Shown: positions 39,547 to 47,770, counted from the stretch's first letter. The stretch: DNA of 56,127 nucleotides from Betaproteobacteria bacterium (GCA_028292405.1 JAQGMJ010000076.1:1-56127); one strand, 5' to 3'. The notes: a model not told the origin generated them from the letters alone. A program made the numbers and translations.

Positions 39547-40464
39547 TTATAAGGACTGCGGCCCTTGCGCCTCGATCAGCGTCTTCAGGTCGCGGGTTTC
39601 ATCCACATTCAATTCCGTCAGCGGCGTGCGCACGCGGCCGGCGTCGTGTCCGACCAAACGCGCGCCCGCCTTGATGATGCTCACCGCATAGCCGGCGCCG
39701 CGATTGCGGATGCGCAGGTAGGGCATGAAAAAGTTGTCGAGGATGCGGTTGCAGGTGGCGTGGTCGTCGTGCGCCAAAGCATTGTAGAACGCCATCGCCG
39801 TCTTCGGGATGAAGTTGAACACCGCCGACGAATATACCGGCACGCCCATCGCCTTGTAGGCCTGGGCGAAGATTTCCGCCGTCGGCAGGCCGCCGAGGTA
39901 GGCGAAACGGTCGCCCATGTGGCGGCGCACGCTGACCATCAGCTCGATGTCGCCGATGCCGTCCTTGAAGCCGACCAGGTTGGGGCAGCGCCCGGCCAGG
40001 CGCGCCAATGCGTCCGGCCCCAGGCGGCAGGCGCCACGGTTGTAGACGATCACGCCCAGTTTGGTAGCGGCGCAGACGGCGGCAATATGTGCCTCGATGC
40101 CGGCCTGGGTGGCCTCGGTGAGGTAATGCGGCAACAACAGCAGCCCTTGCGCGCCGACGCGCTCGGCTTCCTGCGCGTACTGGATCGCGGTGGCGGTGCC
40201 GTAGCCGGCGCCGGCGATGATCGGCACCCGGCCCTTGCAGGTTTCGACCGCGGTGCGCACCACTTCGCTGTACTCGTTTTGCGCCAGCGAGAAAAACTCC
40301 CCGGTGCCGCCGGCGGCGAACAACGCGGTGGCGCCATAAGGCATCAGCCATTCCAGACGCTTGCGGTAGCCGGCCGGGTCGAATTTGTTGTCGGCATCGA
40401 AATCGGTGATCGGGAAGGACAGGAGGCCGGAGGCGATCACTTGTTTGAGTTCCTGGGGATCCAT
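39547..40464 (-). CDS. kdgD: 5-dehydro-4-deoxyglucarate dehydratase
   Basis: The 305-residue enzyme belongs to the dihydrodipicolinate synthase/aldolase family and converts 5-dehydro-4-deoxy-D-glucarate to 2,5-dioxopentanoate, water and CO2. The barrel shows 'LSFPITDFDADNKFDPAGY', 'FAAGGTGEFFSLAQNEY', 'VIVYNRG' (catalytic Tyr) and 'LVGFKDGIGD' with the Schiff-base Lys. These closely follow KdgD rather than DapA. Linkage to udh, a GarD-type dehydratase and the semialdehyde dehydrogenase supports the assignment. Confidence 0.93.
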   Translation of the reverse strand: MDPQELKQVIASGLLSFPITDFDADNKFDPAGYRKRLEWLMPYGATALFAAGGTGEFFSLAQNEYSEVVRTAVETCKGRVPIIAGAGYGTATAIQYAQEAERVGAQGLLLLPHYLTEATQAGIEAHIAAVCAATKLGVIVYNRGACRLGPDALARLAGRCPNLVGFKDGIGDIELMVSVRRHMGDRFAYLGGLPTAEIFAQAYKAMGVPVYSSAVFNFIPKTAMAFYNALAHDDHATCNRILDNFFMPYLRIRNRGAGYAVSIIKAGARLVGHDAGRVRTPLTELNVDETRDLKTLIEAQGPQSL

Positions 40465-40582
40465 GTTTTGGGTCGCTTAAGACTGGGGTTGGATGAAGGG
40501 CCGGGAGCGTCAGCGCTCCGGGGCAGTTCAGGGAATTTTGTCTCGGCGCACATGTCGGCTGTGCCCAGCCGGGCGCGACTTT

Positions 40583-40605
40583 GTTATTAGTCATCATACA
40601 ACATG
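40583..40605 (-). promoter_or_regulatory. Putative GntR operator upstream of kdgD
   Basis: On the minus strand this 23-bp site contains TTGTATGATGAC (40601-40590) and matches the site at 41479-41501 at 20 of 23 positions. It overlaps a possible kdgD promoter (TTGTAT, 17 bp, TATGAT on the minus strand). Assignment to the adjacent GntR regulator is inference. Confidence 0.65.
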
Positions 40606-40655
40606 ATTTGGCGAAATACAATCCAGATGCCGGTGTCCGCCGACCGGCGCCCCGC

Positions 40656-41396
40656 TCAGCTGCCGGCTTCGGCCGCCACGTGCGCGCGCTTCAGGCGTTC
40701 GCGGCTGTTGCCCAAGTGGGTGCGCATGGCGGCGCGAGCGGCGTCTGAGTCGCGGCGTTCGATGGCATCGAAAATGTCCTGGTGCTCGCGATTGACCCGC
40801 CGCAGGTATTCGACCCGGTCTTCCTGCGCCAGGCGCGCTGTGTTGACGCGGTTGCGCGGGATCACCATGGTGCCGAGGTAGCTCATCAAGCCGGCGAAAT
40901 GCGGGTTGCCGGTGGCGAGTGCGATCTGCAGGTGAAATTGGTAGTCCGGGCTGGCGGCGTCGCCCGCTTGGGCGACGTTCTCGATCAGTGCGGCCAGCGC
41001 CCGGCGAAGCTGCTCAAGTTGGCCCTCACTCCGGCGCTGTGCGGCCAGGCCCGCGGCTTCGGTCTCCAGGCTGATCCGCAGTTCCAGCACCGCCAGCACG
41101 TCCATTACCGTCGACATCTCGCTGGCGTCGATGCGGAAATTCGCACCGCCCGATTGCTCCAGCACGAAGGTGCCGATGCCATGCTGGGTCTCCACCAGGC
41201 CGGCCGCCTGCAGGTGCGAGATCGCCTCGCGCACCACGGTGCGCGACACGCCATAGGTGGCCACCAGCTCGGATTCGGTGGGCAGTTTGTCGCCAACCTT
41301 GAGCGCCCCGCTCTTGATCCGCTCGGACATCCCTTCCACCAGCTGGTGGGCGAGATTGCGCGGGCGTTTTGGGCGAATGGCGGCGTCGTTTTGCAT
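40656..41396 (-). CDS. GntR/FadR-family transcriptional regulator (FCD domain)
   Basis: The 246-residue regulator has an N-terminal winged helix (residues about 12-80: 'LAHQLVEGMSERIKSGAL', 'DKLPTESELVATYGVSRTVVREAISHL', 'GLVETQHGIGTFVL'). A helical FCD ligand-binding domain (about 100-235) carries acidic and His positions that bind metal and carboxylates in this family. Flanked by kdgD and udh, it most likely senses a uronate, aldarate or pathway intermediate and represses both arms. The frame runs further upstream, but ATG 41396 is the expected start. Confidence 0.9.
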   Translation of the reverse strand: MQNDAAIRPKRPRNLAHQLVEGMSERIKSGALKVGDKLPTESELVATYGVSRTVVREAISHLQAAGLVETQHGIGTFVLEQSGGANFRIDASEMSTVMDVLAVLELRISLETEAAGLAAQRRSEGQLEQLRRALAALIENVAQAGDAASPDYQFHLQIALATGNPHFAGLMSYLGTMVIPRNRVNTARLAQEDRVEYLRRVNREHQDIFDAIERRDSDAARAAMRTHLGNSRERLKRAHVAAEAGS

Positions 41397-41442
41397 GGGT
41401 GTGGATTTTATCGTCAACCTCCACGGGGTGCTTGCGCAACGC

Positions 41443-41472
41443 TTGACAGACTCGCGTTCCGGCTCCCATAAT
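41443..41472 (+). promoter_or_regulatory. Predicted sigma70 promoter of udh
   Basis: TTGACA (41443-41448) and CATAAT (41467-41472) are separated by 18 bases, a good housekeeping promoter. The putative GntR operator begins seven bases downstream, over the expected transcription start, as for a repressor site. It lies 114 bp before the udh ATG. Confidence 0.7.
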
Positions 41473-41478
41473 CCCCGC

Positions 41479-41501
41479 CAAGTTGTATGATGACACATAA
41501 C
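41479..41501 (+). promoter_or_regulatory. Putative GntR operator at the udh promoter
   Basis: A second copy of the 23-bp site (core TTGTATGATGAC at 41483-41494), directly after the -10 box. The match to the kdgD site, in the intergenic space flanking the regulator gene, is the main evidence. Confidence 0.65.
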
Positions 41502-41585
41502 CAGCCGCCCAATCAATACCGGGGTGGAGGAGACAAGCCCGCTTGGCCGGGGCTGATTTACAAACACGCTTTTTAGAACCATCCC

Positions 41586-42392
41586 ATGGCAGACAAAGTA
41601 TTCAACCGCCTCCTGCTTACCGGCGCCGCCGGCGGCCTTGGCCGCGTGCTGCGCGAGCGCATGAAGCCCTGGTGCAATGTGCTGCGCCTGTCCGACATCG
41701 CCGACATGGGCGCGGCGCAAGCCGGCGAGGAAGTGGTGCGCTGCGACCTGGCCGACGCCCCGGCGATCGATGGCCTGCTCAAGGGTGTCGATGCCCTGGT
41801 GCACCTGGGCGGCGTCTCGGTCGAGGGCCCCTGGGGGCCGATCCTGGCGGCGAACATCGCCGGGCTGCACAATGTCTACGAGTCGGCGCGGCGCCATGGG
41901 GTCAAACGCGCCGTCTTCGCCAGCTCGAATCACGCCATCGGCTTTCACAAGCAAGGCGAAGTGCTCGATGTGAACGCGCCGCCGCGCCCGGACGGCAACT
42001 ACGGCATCTCCAAGGCCTTCGGCGAAGACCTGTCGCGCTTTTATTTCGACCGCTACGGCATCGAGACGGTGTGCATGCGCATCGGCTCCTCCTTCCCGGA
42101 GCCGCGCGACCGCCGCATGCTGATCACCTGGCTGTCGTACAACGATCTCACCGAACTCGTGCGCTGCGCGCTCACCGCGCCGGACGTCGGCCACACCATC
42201 GTCTATGGCGTGTCGAACAACCGCGACAAGTGGTGGGACAACAGCGGCGCAGCCCACCTGGGCTTCGTGCCGAAGGACAGTTCCGAGCCCTTCCGCGCCA
42301 AGCTCGAAGCGACCGCCGCGCTGCCGGAGAACGATCCGGCAAAAATCTACCAGGGCGGCGCCTTCGTCAAGGCCGGCCCGTATGAGAACTGA
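41586..42392 (+). CDS. udh: NAD-dependent uronate dehydrogenase
   Basis: The 268-residue short-chain dehydrogenase oxidises D-galacturonate or D-glucuronate to the aldarolactone. The NAD-binding motif is 'LLLTGAAGGLGRVLRERM'; 'CDLADAPAIDGLLKGVDALVHLGG', 'FASSNHAIGFH' and the catalytic 'YGISKAFGEDLSRFYF' (Tyr..Lys) follow. The SSNHxxGF block is typical of uronate dehydrogenases. It heads a plus-strand run with the TRAP transporter and the GarD-type dehydratase, giving the first step of the oxidative uronate route. Confidence 0.92.
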   Translation: MADKVFNRLLLTGAAGGLGRVLRERMKPWCNVLRLSDIADMGAAQAGEEVVRCDLADAPAIDGLLKGVDALVHLGGVSVEGPWGPILAANIAGLHNVYESARRHGVKRAVFASSNHAIGFHKQGEVLDVNAPPRPDGNYGISKAFGEDLSRFYFDRYGIETVCMRIGSSFPEPRDRRMLITWLSYNDLTELVRCALTAPDVGHTIVYGVSNNRDKWWDNSGAAHLGFVPKDSSEPFRAKLEATAALPENDPAKIYQGGAFVKAGPYEN

Positions 42393-42441
42393 CTAGTCCG
42401 CGCTTCGCAATCCATACCCAATAGAAAACGAGGAGACAAAG

Positions 42442-43416
42442 ATGAAACTGCAACTTCCCCAATTGGCCCTGGCCGCCGCCGTCGCGCTGGCCTTCATCGG
42501 CAGCGCCCAGGCGCGCGAATTCCGCTCTTCCGACGTTCATCCCGACGACTACCCGACGGTGATGGCAGTGAAGAACATGAGCGACTACATCAAGCAAAAG
42601 ACCGGCGGCAAGGACAGCATCAAGGTCTACGGCCAGAGCGCGCTCGGCTCGGAAAAAGACACCCTCGAACAAACCAAGATCGGCGCGCTCGACTTCGTGC
42701 GCATCAACTCGGCGGCGATGAACAACGTCTGCGCCGCCACCATGGTGCCGACCATGCCCTTCCTGTTCCGTTCCACCGAGCACATGCGCAAGGTGCTGGA
42801 CGGCCCGATCGGCGAGGAGATCCTCAAGGACTGCGAAAAGCAGGGCTACATCGGCCTGGCCTTCTACGACAGCGGCTCGCGCTCGCTGTACACGGTGAAA
42901 AAGCCGGTCAAGTCGCTGGCCGACGTGAAGGGCCTGAAGATCCGCGTGCAGCAGTCCGACCTGTGGGTGGCGATGTTGCAGGCAATGGGCGCCAACGCCA
43001 CGCCGATGCCCTACGCCGAGGTCTACACCGCGCTCAAGACTGGCGTGGTCGATGGCGCCGAGAACAACTGGCCCTCCTACGAAACCTCGCACCATTATGA
43101 AGTGGCGAAGTTCTACTCCATCACCGACCACTCGCTGGCGCCGGAAATGCTGCTGATGTCGAAAAAGATTTTCGACGGCCTGACGCCCGAGGAACAAAAG
43201 ATCATCCGCGAAGCCGCCAAGCAGTCCGTGCCTTACATGCGCAAGTTGTGGGACGCGAAGGAAGCCGCCTCGCGCGCGGTGGTGGAAAAGGCCGGCGCGC
43301 AGATCATCACCGTCGACAAAAAGTCTTTCTCCGATGCGATGAAGCCGGTGTACGACAAGTTCATCACCGACCCCAAGCTCAAGGACATGGTCAAGCGCGT
43401 ACAGGACACGAAGTAA
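42442..43416 (+). CDS. dctP: TRAP transporter substrate-binding protein (DctP family), probably for uronates
   Basis: The 324-residue periplasmic receptor has a signal peptide (MKLQLPQLALAAAVALAFIG, cleavage near AQA). The DctP fold includes 'LGSEKDTLEQTKIGALDFVRIN', 'MPFLFRSTEHMRKVLDG', 'KGLKIRVQQSDLWVAMLQAM' (with the conserved Arg that binds the ligand carboxylate) and 'VVDGAENNWPSYETSHHYEV'. A GAGGAGAC ribosome site precedes the ATG. Genetic context suggests galacturonate or glucuronate as ligand. A hairpin after the stop may raise its level relative to the membrane subunits. Confidence 0.9.
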   Translation: MKLQLPQLALAAAVALAFIGSAQAREFRSSDVHPDDYPTVMAVKNMSDYIKQKTGGKDSIKVYGQSALGSEKDTLEQTKIGALDFVRINSAAMNNVCAATMVPTMPFLFRSTEHMRKVLDGPIGEEILKDCEKQGYIGLAFYDSGSRSLYTVKKPVKSLADVKGLKIRVQQSDLWVAMLQAMGANATPMPYAEVYTALKTGVVDGAENNWPSYETSHHYEVAKFYSITDHSLAPEMLLMSKKIFDGLTPEEQKIIREAAKQSVPYMRKLWDAKEAASRAVVEKAGAQIITVDKKSFSDAMKPVYDKFITDPKLKDMVKRVQDTK

Positions 43417-43463
43417 GCCCGGTTCCTGTCTTTCGCGGGCCCTCATCCCGCGAGAGGCGGAAA

Positions 43464-43499
43464 GGGGCGAAGCGCGGCCAGTGCTTCGCCCCGCCTTTT
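43464..43499 (+). terminator. Attenuator-like hairpin between dctP and dctQ
   Basis: GGGGCGAAGC (43464-43473) pairs perfectly with GCTTCGCCCC (43483-43492), followed by GCCTTTT. The stem is strong but the T-run is short, so partial termination or 3'-end protection of the dctP message is likely, giving more receptor than permease. Confidence 0.65.
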
Positions 43500-43550
43500 A
43501 GGCCGTGCTCCACGGCGCTGCATTTTCCCGTTCACCAGTAGGGGCTGCCC

Positions 43551-44039
43551 TTGTTCACCCGCTTTTGCGCCATCCTGGCGAAGACCTGCATGTTCATCGC
43601 CGTCGGCGGCCTGGTGGCGATCATCGTCGCCGTCATCACCCAGGTGATCGGCCGCTATGTGTTCAACGACACGCCGACCTGGGCCGAAGCCCTGGCGCTG
43701 GTGCTGGTGCTTTACGTCACCATGCTGGGCGCGGCGGTGGGCGTGCGCGACGCCGGGCACATCGGCATGGAGTCGCTGCTGGTGCTGGTGCCGGAAAAAG
43801 TCCGCCTGAAGATCGAATACCTGATCCACGTGCTGGTCGCCGGCTTCGGCGGTGCGATGGCGTGGAATACGGGCTACCTGGCGACGGCGGTGATGGACCA
43901 GAAGATACCCACGCTGGGCATCTCCGAAGGCTTCACCTACCTGCCGCTGATGATTGCCGGGTGCCTGATCATGCTGTTTTCGGTCGAGCACATCATCGCG
44001 CTGTTTCGCGGGGTGGATGTCGAGCCTTCCTGGCATTAA
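43551..44039 (+). CDS. dctQ: TRAP transporter small permease (DctQ)
   Basis: The 162-residue membrane protein has four predicted helices (about residues 8-32, 45-67, 85-106 and 128-150). The DctQ motif 'VITQVIGRYVFNDTPTWAEALAL' is clear. It anchors the large permease subunit in sodium-driven TRAP systems. The start is a TTG at 43551 with an AGGGG seven bases upstream; no ATG gives a full first helix except an internal one. A two-hairpin repeat separates it from dctM. Confidence 0.88.
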   Translation: MFTRFCAILAKTCMFIAVGGLVAIIVAVITQVIGRYVFNDTPTWAEALALVLVLYVTMLGAAVGVRDAGHIGMESLLVLVPEKVRLKIEYLIHVLVAGFGGAMAWNTGYLATAVMDQKIPTLGISEGFTYLPLMIAGCLIMLFSVEHIIALFRGVDVEPSWH

Positions 44040-44043
44040 CCAT

Positions 44044-44117
44044 CGCTCAAAAGTACAAACCTACTTTTGAGCGGCCTGTACTGAAGAAAATCACCGGCGG
44101 AGCCGGATGATTTTCTT
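44044..44117 (+). repeat. Two-hairpin repeat, copy 2 (between dctQ and dctM)
   Basis: Stem one is CGCTCAAAAGTA (44044-44055) with TACTTTTGAGCG (44062-44073), 12 bp perfect. Stem two is AAGAAAATCA (44084-44093) with TGATTTTCTT (44108-44117), enclosing CCGGC/GCCGG. It matches copy 1 (31085-31157, reverse strand). It starts four bases after the dctQ stop and ends 28 bases before dctM. Confidence 0.88.
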
Positions 44118-44145
44118 GATTAAAAGCTGACGAAAAAACATCGCC

Positions 44146-45426
44146 ATGGCACTTACGATTCTTTGCCTCACCTTTATGGGCTTCCTGTTGCTGGGGGTGC
44201 CGGTAGCCTTCGCCATCGGGCTGTCGGCGGTTTGTACGATCCTGTATGAAGGCTTGCCGCTGGCGGTGGTGTTCCAGCGCATGGCGGCGGGGATGAACGT
44301 GTTTTCGTTCCTGGCGATTCCGTTTTTCATTTTCGCCGGCGAGTTGATGCTGCACGGGGGCATCGCCGACCGCATCGTGCAGTTCGCGAAGAACCTGGTC
44401 GGGCATATCCGCGGCGGTCTCGGCATGAGCAACGTGCTGGCCTGCACGTTGTTTGGTGGCGTGTCCGGTTCGCCGGTGGCCGACGTCTCGGCGATGGGCG
44501 CGGTGATGATCCCGATGATGAAGCGCGAGGGTTACGGCGCTGACTACGCGGTGAACGTCACCACACACGCAGCGCTGGTGGGCGCGCTGATGCCGACTTC
44601 GCACAACATGATCATCTATTCCCTGGCGGCGGGCGGCAAGGTGTCTATCGCCTCGCTGATTTTGGCCGGCGTGCTGCCGGCGCTGATCTTGACGCTGTGC
44701 AACCTGGCGGCGGCCTACCTGGTGGCGATCAAGCGCGGCTACCCCGCCGGCAAGTTCCCCGGCTGGAGCGCGGTGGCGTATTCGCTGGCCTACGCCATCC
44801 CCGGGCTGATGGTGATGGTGATAATCATGGTCGGCATCCTCAAGGGCATCTTCACCGCCACCGAATCGGCGGCGGTGGCAGTGATCTACGCGCTGGCGCT
44901 GACCGTCTTCGTCTACCGCAGCCTGTCGTGGGAGAAATTCCTCATGGCCGCGGCCAAGGCGGTGAAGACCACCGGCGTGGTGCTGCTGCTGATCGGCATT
45001 TCCACCACCTTCGGCTACCTGATCAGCCTCTACAGCCTGGCCGACCTGACCGGCGAAATGCTCTCAAAGGTATCGACCAGTCCCTGGGTGATTTTCCTGC
45101 TGGTGAACCTGATCCTGTTTTTTCTCGGCACCTTCCTCGACATGGCTGCGACCATCCTGATCTGCACGCCGATCTTCCTGCCGATCTGCGTCAAGTTCGG
45201 CATGGACCCGGTGCAGTTCGGCATGCTGATGCTGATCAACTGCGCGCTCGGCCTGAACACCCCGCCGGTGGGCACCACGCAATTCGTCGGCTGCGCCATC
45301 GGCGAGGTCTCGGTAGGCACGGTGATGCGCACCATCTGGCCGTTCTACGGCGCGCTGATCGCCGCGCTGATGCTGGTGACCTACGTGCCGGCGTTTTCGC
45401 TCTGGCTGCCGAAGATGTTCTCGTAA
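44146..45426 (+). CDS. dctM: TRAP transporter large permease (DctM)
   Basis: The 426-residue protein has the twelve or so hydrophobic segments of the DctM subunit. Family motifs include 'FLLLGVPVAFAIGLSA', 'FFIFAGELMLHGGIADRIV', 'GGVSGSPVADVSAMGAVMIP', 'GALMPTSHNMIIYSLAAGG' and 'LNTPPVGTTQFVGCAIGEV'. It forms the ion-coupled channel with DctQ and receives substrate from DctP. The ribosome site is weak (AAAGCTGA), and the repeat just upstream could affect its translation or transcript stability. Confidence 0.93.
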   Translation: MALTILCLTFMGFLLLGVPVAFAIGLSAVCTILYEGLPLAVVFQRMAAGMNVFSFLAIPFFIFAGELMLHGGIADRIVQFAKNLVGHIRGGLGMSNVLACTLFGGVSGSPVADVSAMGAVMIPMMKREGYGADYAVNVTTHAALVGALMPTSHNMIIYSLAAGGKVSIASLILAGVLPALILTLCNLAAAYLVAIKRGYPAGKFPGWSAVAYSLAYAIPGLMVMVIIMVGILKGIFTATESAAVAVIYALALTVFVYRSLSWEKFLMAAAKAVKTTGVVLLLIGISTTFGYLISLYSLADLTGEMLSKVSTSPWVIFLLVNLILFFLGTFLDMAATILICTPIFLPICVKFGMDPVQFGMLMLINCALGLNTPPVGTTQFVGCAIGEVSVGTVMRTIWPFYGALIAALMLVTYVPAFSLWLPKMFS

Positions 45427-45537
45427 AACGGCACTAATCGCGCCCATCAGCCGGAGAGTGCGAGGCTTGGCCGGTTAGGCGGACGGAACGCCAAAAATCG
45501 GCGCGCGTTCGGAGTAAAATTCTTGCATGTCCAGACA

Positions 45538-45553
45538 ACTTGTGCGAACAAGT
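45538..45553. promoter_or_regulatory. Palindrome upstream of the GarD-type gene
   Basis: ACTTGT-GCGA-ACAAGT is a perfect 6-bp inverted repeat, 31 bases before the ATG at 45584. It differs from the putative GntR site and may be an operator for another regulator or a leader hairpin. Confidence 0.35.
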
Positions 45554-45583
45554 CGTCCATTCCTCACCTGCGAGCCAGCCGCC

Positions 45584-47131
45584 ATGATTGAAATCCACGA
45601 CAAGAACGTTTCCGGCCCCACCGTGCGCCTGCATCCCAACGACAACGTGGTGGTGGCGCGCGTCGATGTCGCCGCCGGCACCGAAGTGCCTGCCGAAGGC
45701 GTGAAAAGCCTGAACCGCGTGCCGCCCGGCCACAAGATCGCCACTCGCGCGATCAAAAAGGGCGACCCGATCATCAAGTACAACGTGACCATCGGCTTCG
45801 CCAAGGACGACATCGTCCCCGGCACGCTGATGCACAACCACAACATGGAGTTCCGCGAGTTCGACCGCGACTACGCCTATTGTGAAGAGTACAAGCCGGT
45901 CGAAATGGTGCCGGAAGCCGAGCGCGCCACCTTCATGGGCATCGAGCGCTCGGACGGTCGCGTCGGCACGCGCAACTACATCGGCATCCTCTCCACCGTG
46001 AACTGCTCGGCCACCGTCGCCCACATGGCTTCCGAGTATTTCACCCCGGAGCGCATGAAGGAATTTCCGAACATCGACGGCGTCGCCGCCTTCGCGCATG
46101 CCACCGGCTGCGGCATGGAACTCACCGGCGAGCCGATGGACCTGCTGCGCCGTACCATGGCCGGCTATGCCCGCCACCCCAACATGGCGGCGGTGCTGAT
46201 CGTCGGCCTCGGCTGCGAGCGCAACCAGATCCGCAACCTGATGGAAGAGCAAAAGCTCAAGGGCGGCCCGCTGCTCAAGACTTTCGTGATGCAGGAAAAT
46301 GGCGGCACCCGACAGACCATACAGGCCTGCATCGACGCGGTGAAGGAAATGCTGCCTGAGGCGAACAACGTCAAGCGCACCCGCCAGCCGGCCAGCCATA
46401 TCAGCGTGGGCCTGCAATGCGGCGGCTCCGACAGCTTCTCCTCGATAACCGCCAACCCGGCGCTGGGCGCGGCGATGGACATCCTGGTGCGCCACGGCGG
46501 CACCGCCATCCTCTCCGAGACCCCGGAAATCTACGGCGTCGAGCACACCCTTACCCGCCGCGCGATTACGCGTGAAGTGGGCGAGAAGCTGATCGAGCGC
46601 ATCCGCTGGTGGAAAGACGTTTACACCGTTGGCCGCGACACCCAGATCAACGGCGTGGTCAGCCCCGGCAACCAGGCCGGCGGCCTGGCCAACATCCTGG
46701 AAAAGTCGCTAGGCTCCTCGATGAAGGGCGGCACCGGCCCGCTGATCGAAGTCTACAAATACGCCGAGCCGGTGACCAAGAAGGGCTTCGTGTTCATGGA
46801 CACGCCAGGCTTCGACCCGGTTTCCGCCACCGGCCAGATCGCCGGCGGCGCCAACCTGATTGCGTTCACCACGGGCCGCGGCTCGATGTTCGGCGCCAAG
46901 CCAGCGCCCTCGATCAAGCTGGCGACCAACACGCCGATGTACGAAAAGCTCACCGAGGACATGGACATCAACTGCGGCGTCATCCTCGACGGCAAGAGCA
47001 CCATCAACGAGATGGGCGAAGTGATCTTCCAGCGCATCCTCGCCTACGCCTCCGGCGAGCACACCAAGAGCGAAGACCTCGGCCTGGGCGACCATGAGTT
47101 CGCGCCCTGGCTGATCGGCGTGACGGGCTGA
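45584..47131 (+). CDS. garD: GarD/UxaA-family dehydratase, probably galactarate dehydratase
   Basis: The 515-residue enzyme has an N-terminal SAF-like domain (residues 1-95, 'VRLHPNDNVVVARVDVAAGTE') joined to the large UxaA/GarD catalytic domain. Motifs include 'RSDGRVGTRNYIGILSTVNC', 'HATGCGMELTG', 'GLGCERNQI', 'QENGGTR', 'GLQCGGSDSFSSITANPALG' and 'GFVFMDTPGFDPVSATGQIA'. The family dehydrates galactarate or altronate. Association with kdgD and udh favours galactarate, giving 5-dehydro-4-deoxyglucarate. ATG 45584 gives the family's usual start; a strong terminator follows. Confidence 0.85.
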   Translation: MIEIHDKNVSGPTVRLHPNDNVVVARVDVAAGTEVPAEGVKSLNRVPPGHKIATRAIKKGDPIIKYNVTIGFAKDDIVPGTLMHNHNMEFREFDRDYAYCEEYKPVEMVPEAERATFMGIERSDGRVGTRNYIGILSTVNCSATVAHMASEYFTPERMKEFPNIDGVAAFAHATGCGMELTGEPMDLLRRTMAGYARHPNMAAVLIVGLGCERNQIRNLMEEQKLKGGPLLKTFVMQENGGTRQTIQACIDAVKEMLPEANNVKRTRQPASHISVGLQCGGSDSFSSITANPALGAAMDILVRHGGTAILSETPEIYGVEHTLTRRAITREVGEKLIERIRWWKDVYTVGRDTQINGVVSPGNQAGGLANILEKSLGSSMKGGTGPLIEVYKYAEPVTKKGFVFMDTPGFDPVSATGQIAGGANLIAFTTGRGSMFGAKPAPSIKLATNTPMYEKLTEDMDINCGVILDGKSTINEMGEVIFQRILAYASGEHTKSEDLGLGDHEFAPWLIGVTG

Positions 47132-47154
47132 TCGCCGCGCGCATCGCAATCCAG

Positions 47155-47192
47155 AAAGCCGGCGCTCATTTTTTTAATGGGGCCGGCTTTTT
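47155..47192 (+). terminator. Rho-independent terminator of the GarD-type gene
   Basis: AAAGCCGGC (47155-47163) pairs with GCCGGCTTT (47182-47190), followed by more T. The loop is long (18 bases). Confidence 0.8.
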
Positions 47193-47197
47193 GTTTC

Positions 47198-47203
47198 TAT
47201 AAT
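47198..47203 (+). promoter_or_regulatory. TATAAT box directly before the DUF2237 start
   Basis: A consensus -10 hexamer ends six bases before the ATG at 47210 and no ribosome site lies between. Transcription would start at or next to the ATG, implying a leaderless message. The -35 position is not a good match. Confidence 0.5.
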
Positions 47204-47209
47204 CCCCGT

Positions 47210-47587
47210 ATGGCCACCTCAGACGCTGCACAAAAGAACGTCCTCGGCAGCGAACTCCTCGCCTGCAGCTTTTCGCCCCTGACCGGCTTTTACCGCGACG
47301 GCTGCTGCAAGACCGGGCCGGACGATACCGGCACCCATGTGGTCTGCACCCTGGTCAACGAGGAATTTCTGGTGTTCTCGCGCCAGCGCGGCAACGACCT
47401 TTCCACCCCGCGTCCGGAGTACCGCTTTGCCGGCCTGAAGCCGGGCGACCGCTGGTGCCTGTGCGCGCTGCGCTGGAAAGAGGCCTTCGACGCCGGCCTG
47501 GCGCCGCCGGTGGTTCTCGCCGCCACCCATGAAAAGGTGCTGGAGATCGTGCCCCTGAATCATTTGCGGGAATACGCCGCCGACTAA
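47210..47587 (+). CDS. DUF2237 family protein
   Basis: The 125-residue protein matches DUF2237: 'NVLGSELLACSFSPLTGFYRDGCCKTGPDDTGTH', 'FLVFSRQRGNDLSTPRPEYRFAGLKPGDRWCLCALRW' read in two blocks, and 'PVVLAATHEKVLEIV'. Several Cys residues are conserved (GCC, WCLC). Function is unknown. ATG 47210 fits the family; the frame continues to 47177 through the preceding terminator, so the longer start is unlikely. Confidence 0.85.
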   Translation: MATSDAAQKNVLGSELLACSFSPLTGFYRDGCCKTGPDDTGTHVVCTLVNEEFLVFSRQRGNDLSTPRPEYRFAGLKPGDRWCLCALRWKEAFDAGLAPPVVLAATHEKVLEIVPLNHLREYAAD

Positions 47588-47770
47588 GGCGGCACGCACG
47601 CGCGCTTCGAGGGGCGGCGCGCACGCGCGCTTCGCGCTGCCTGACAAGACGCCCGGCGCGCTGATTTCTGGCAATATACGGCGCCCGCGCATCCCGCCCG
47701 CCGCACTTGACCGGCTATCTCCGGCGGCCCATGCGTATCGACGATATCAACTTATAACGGGAGACCTCAC

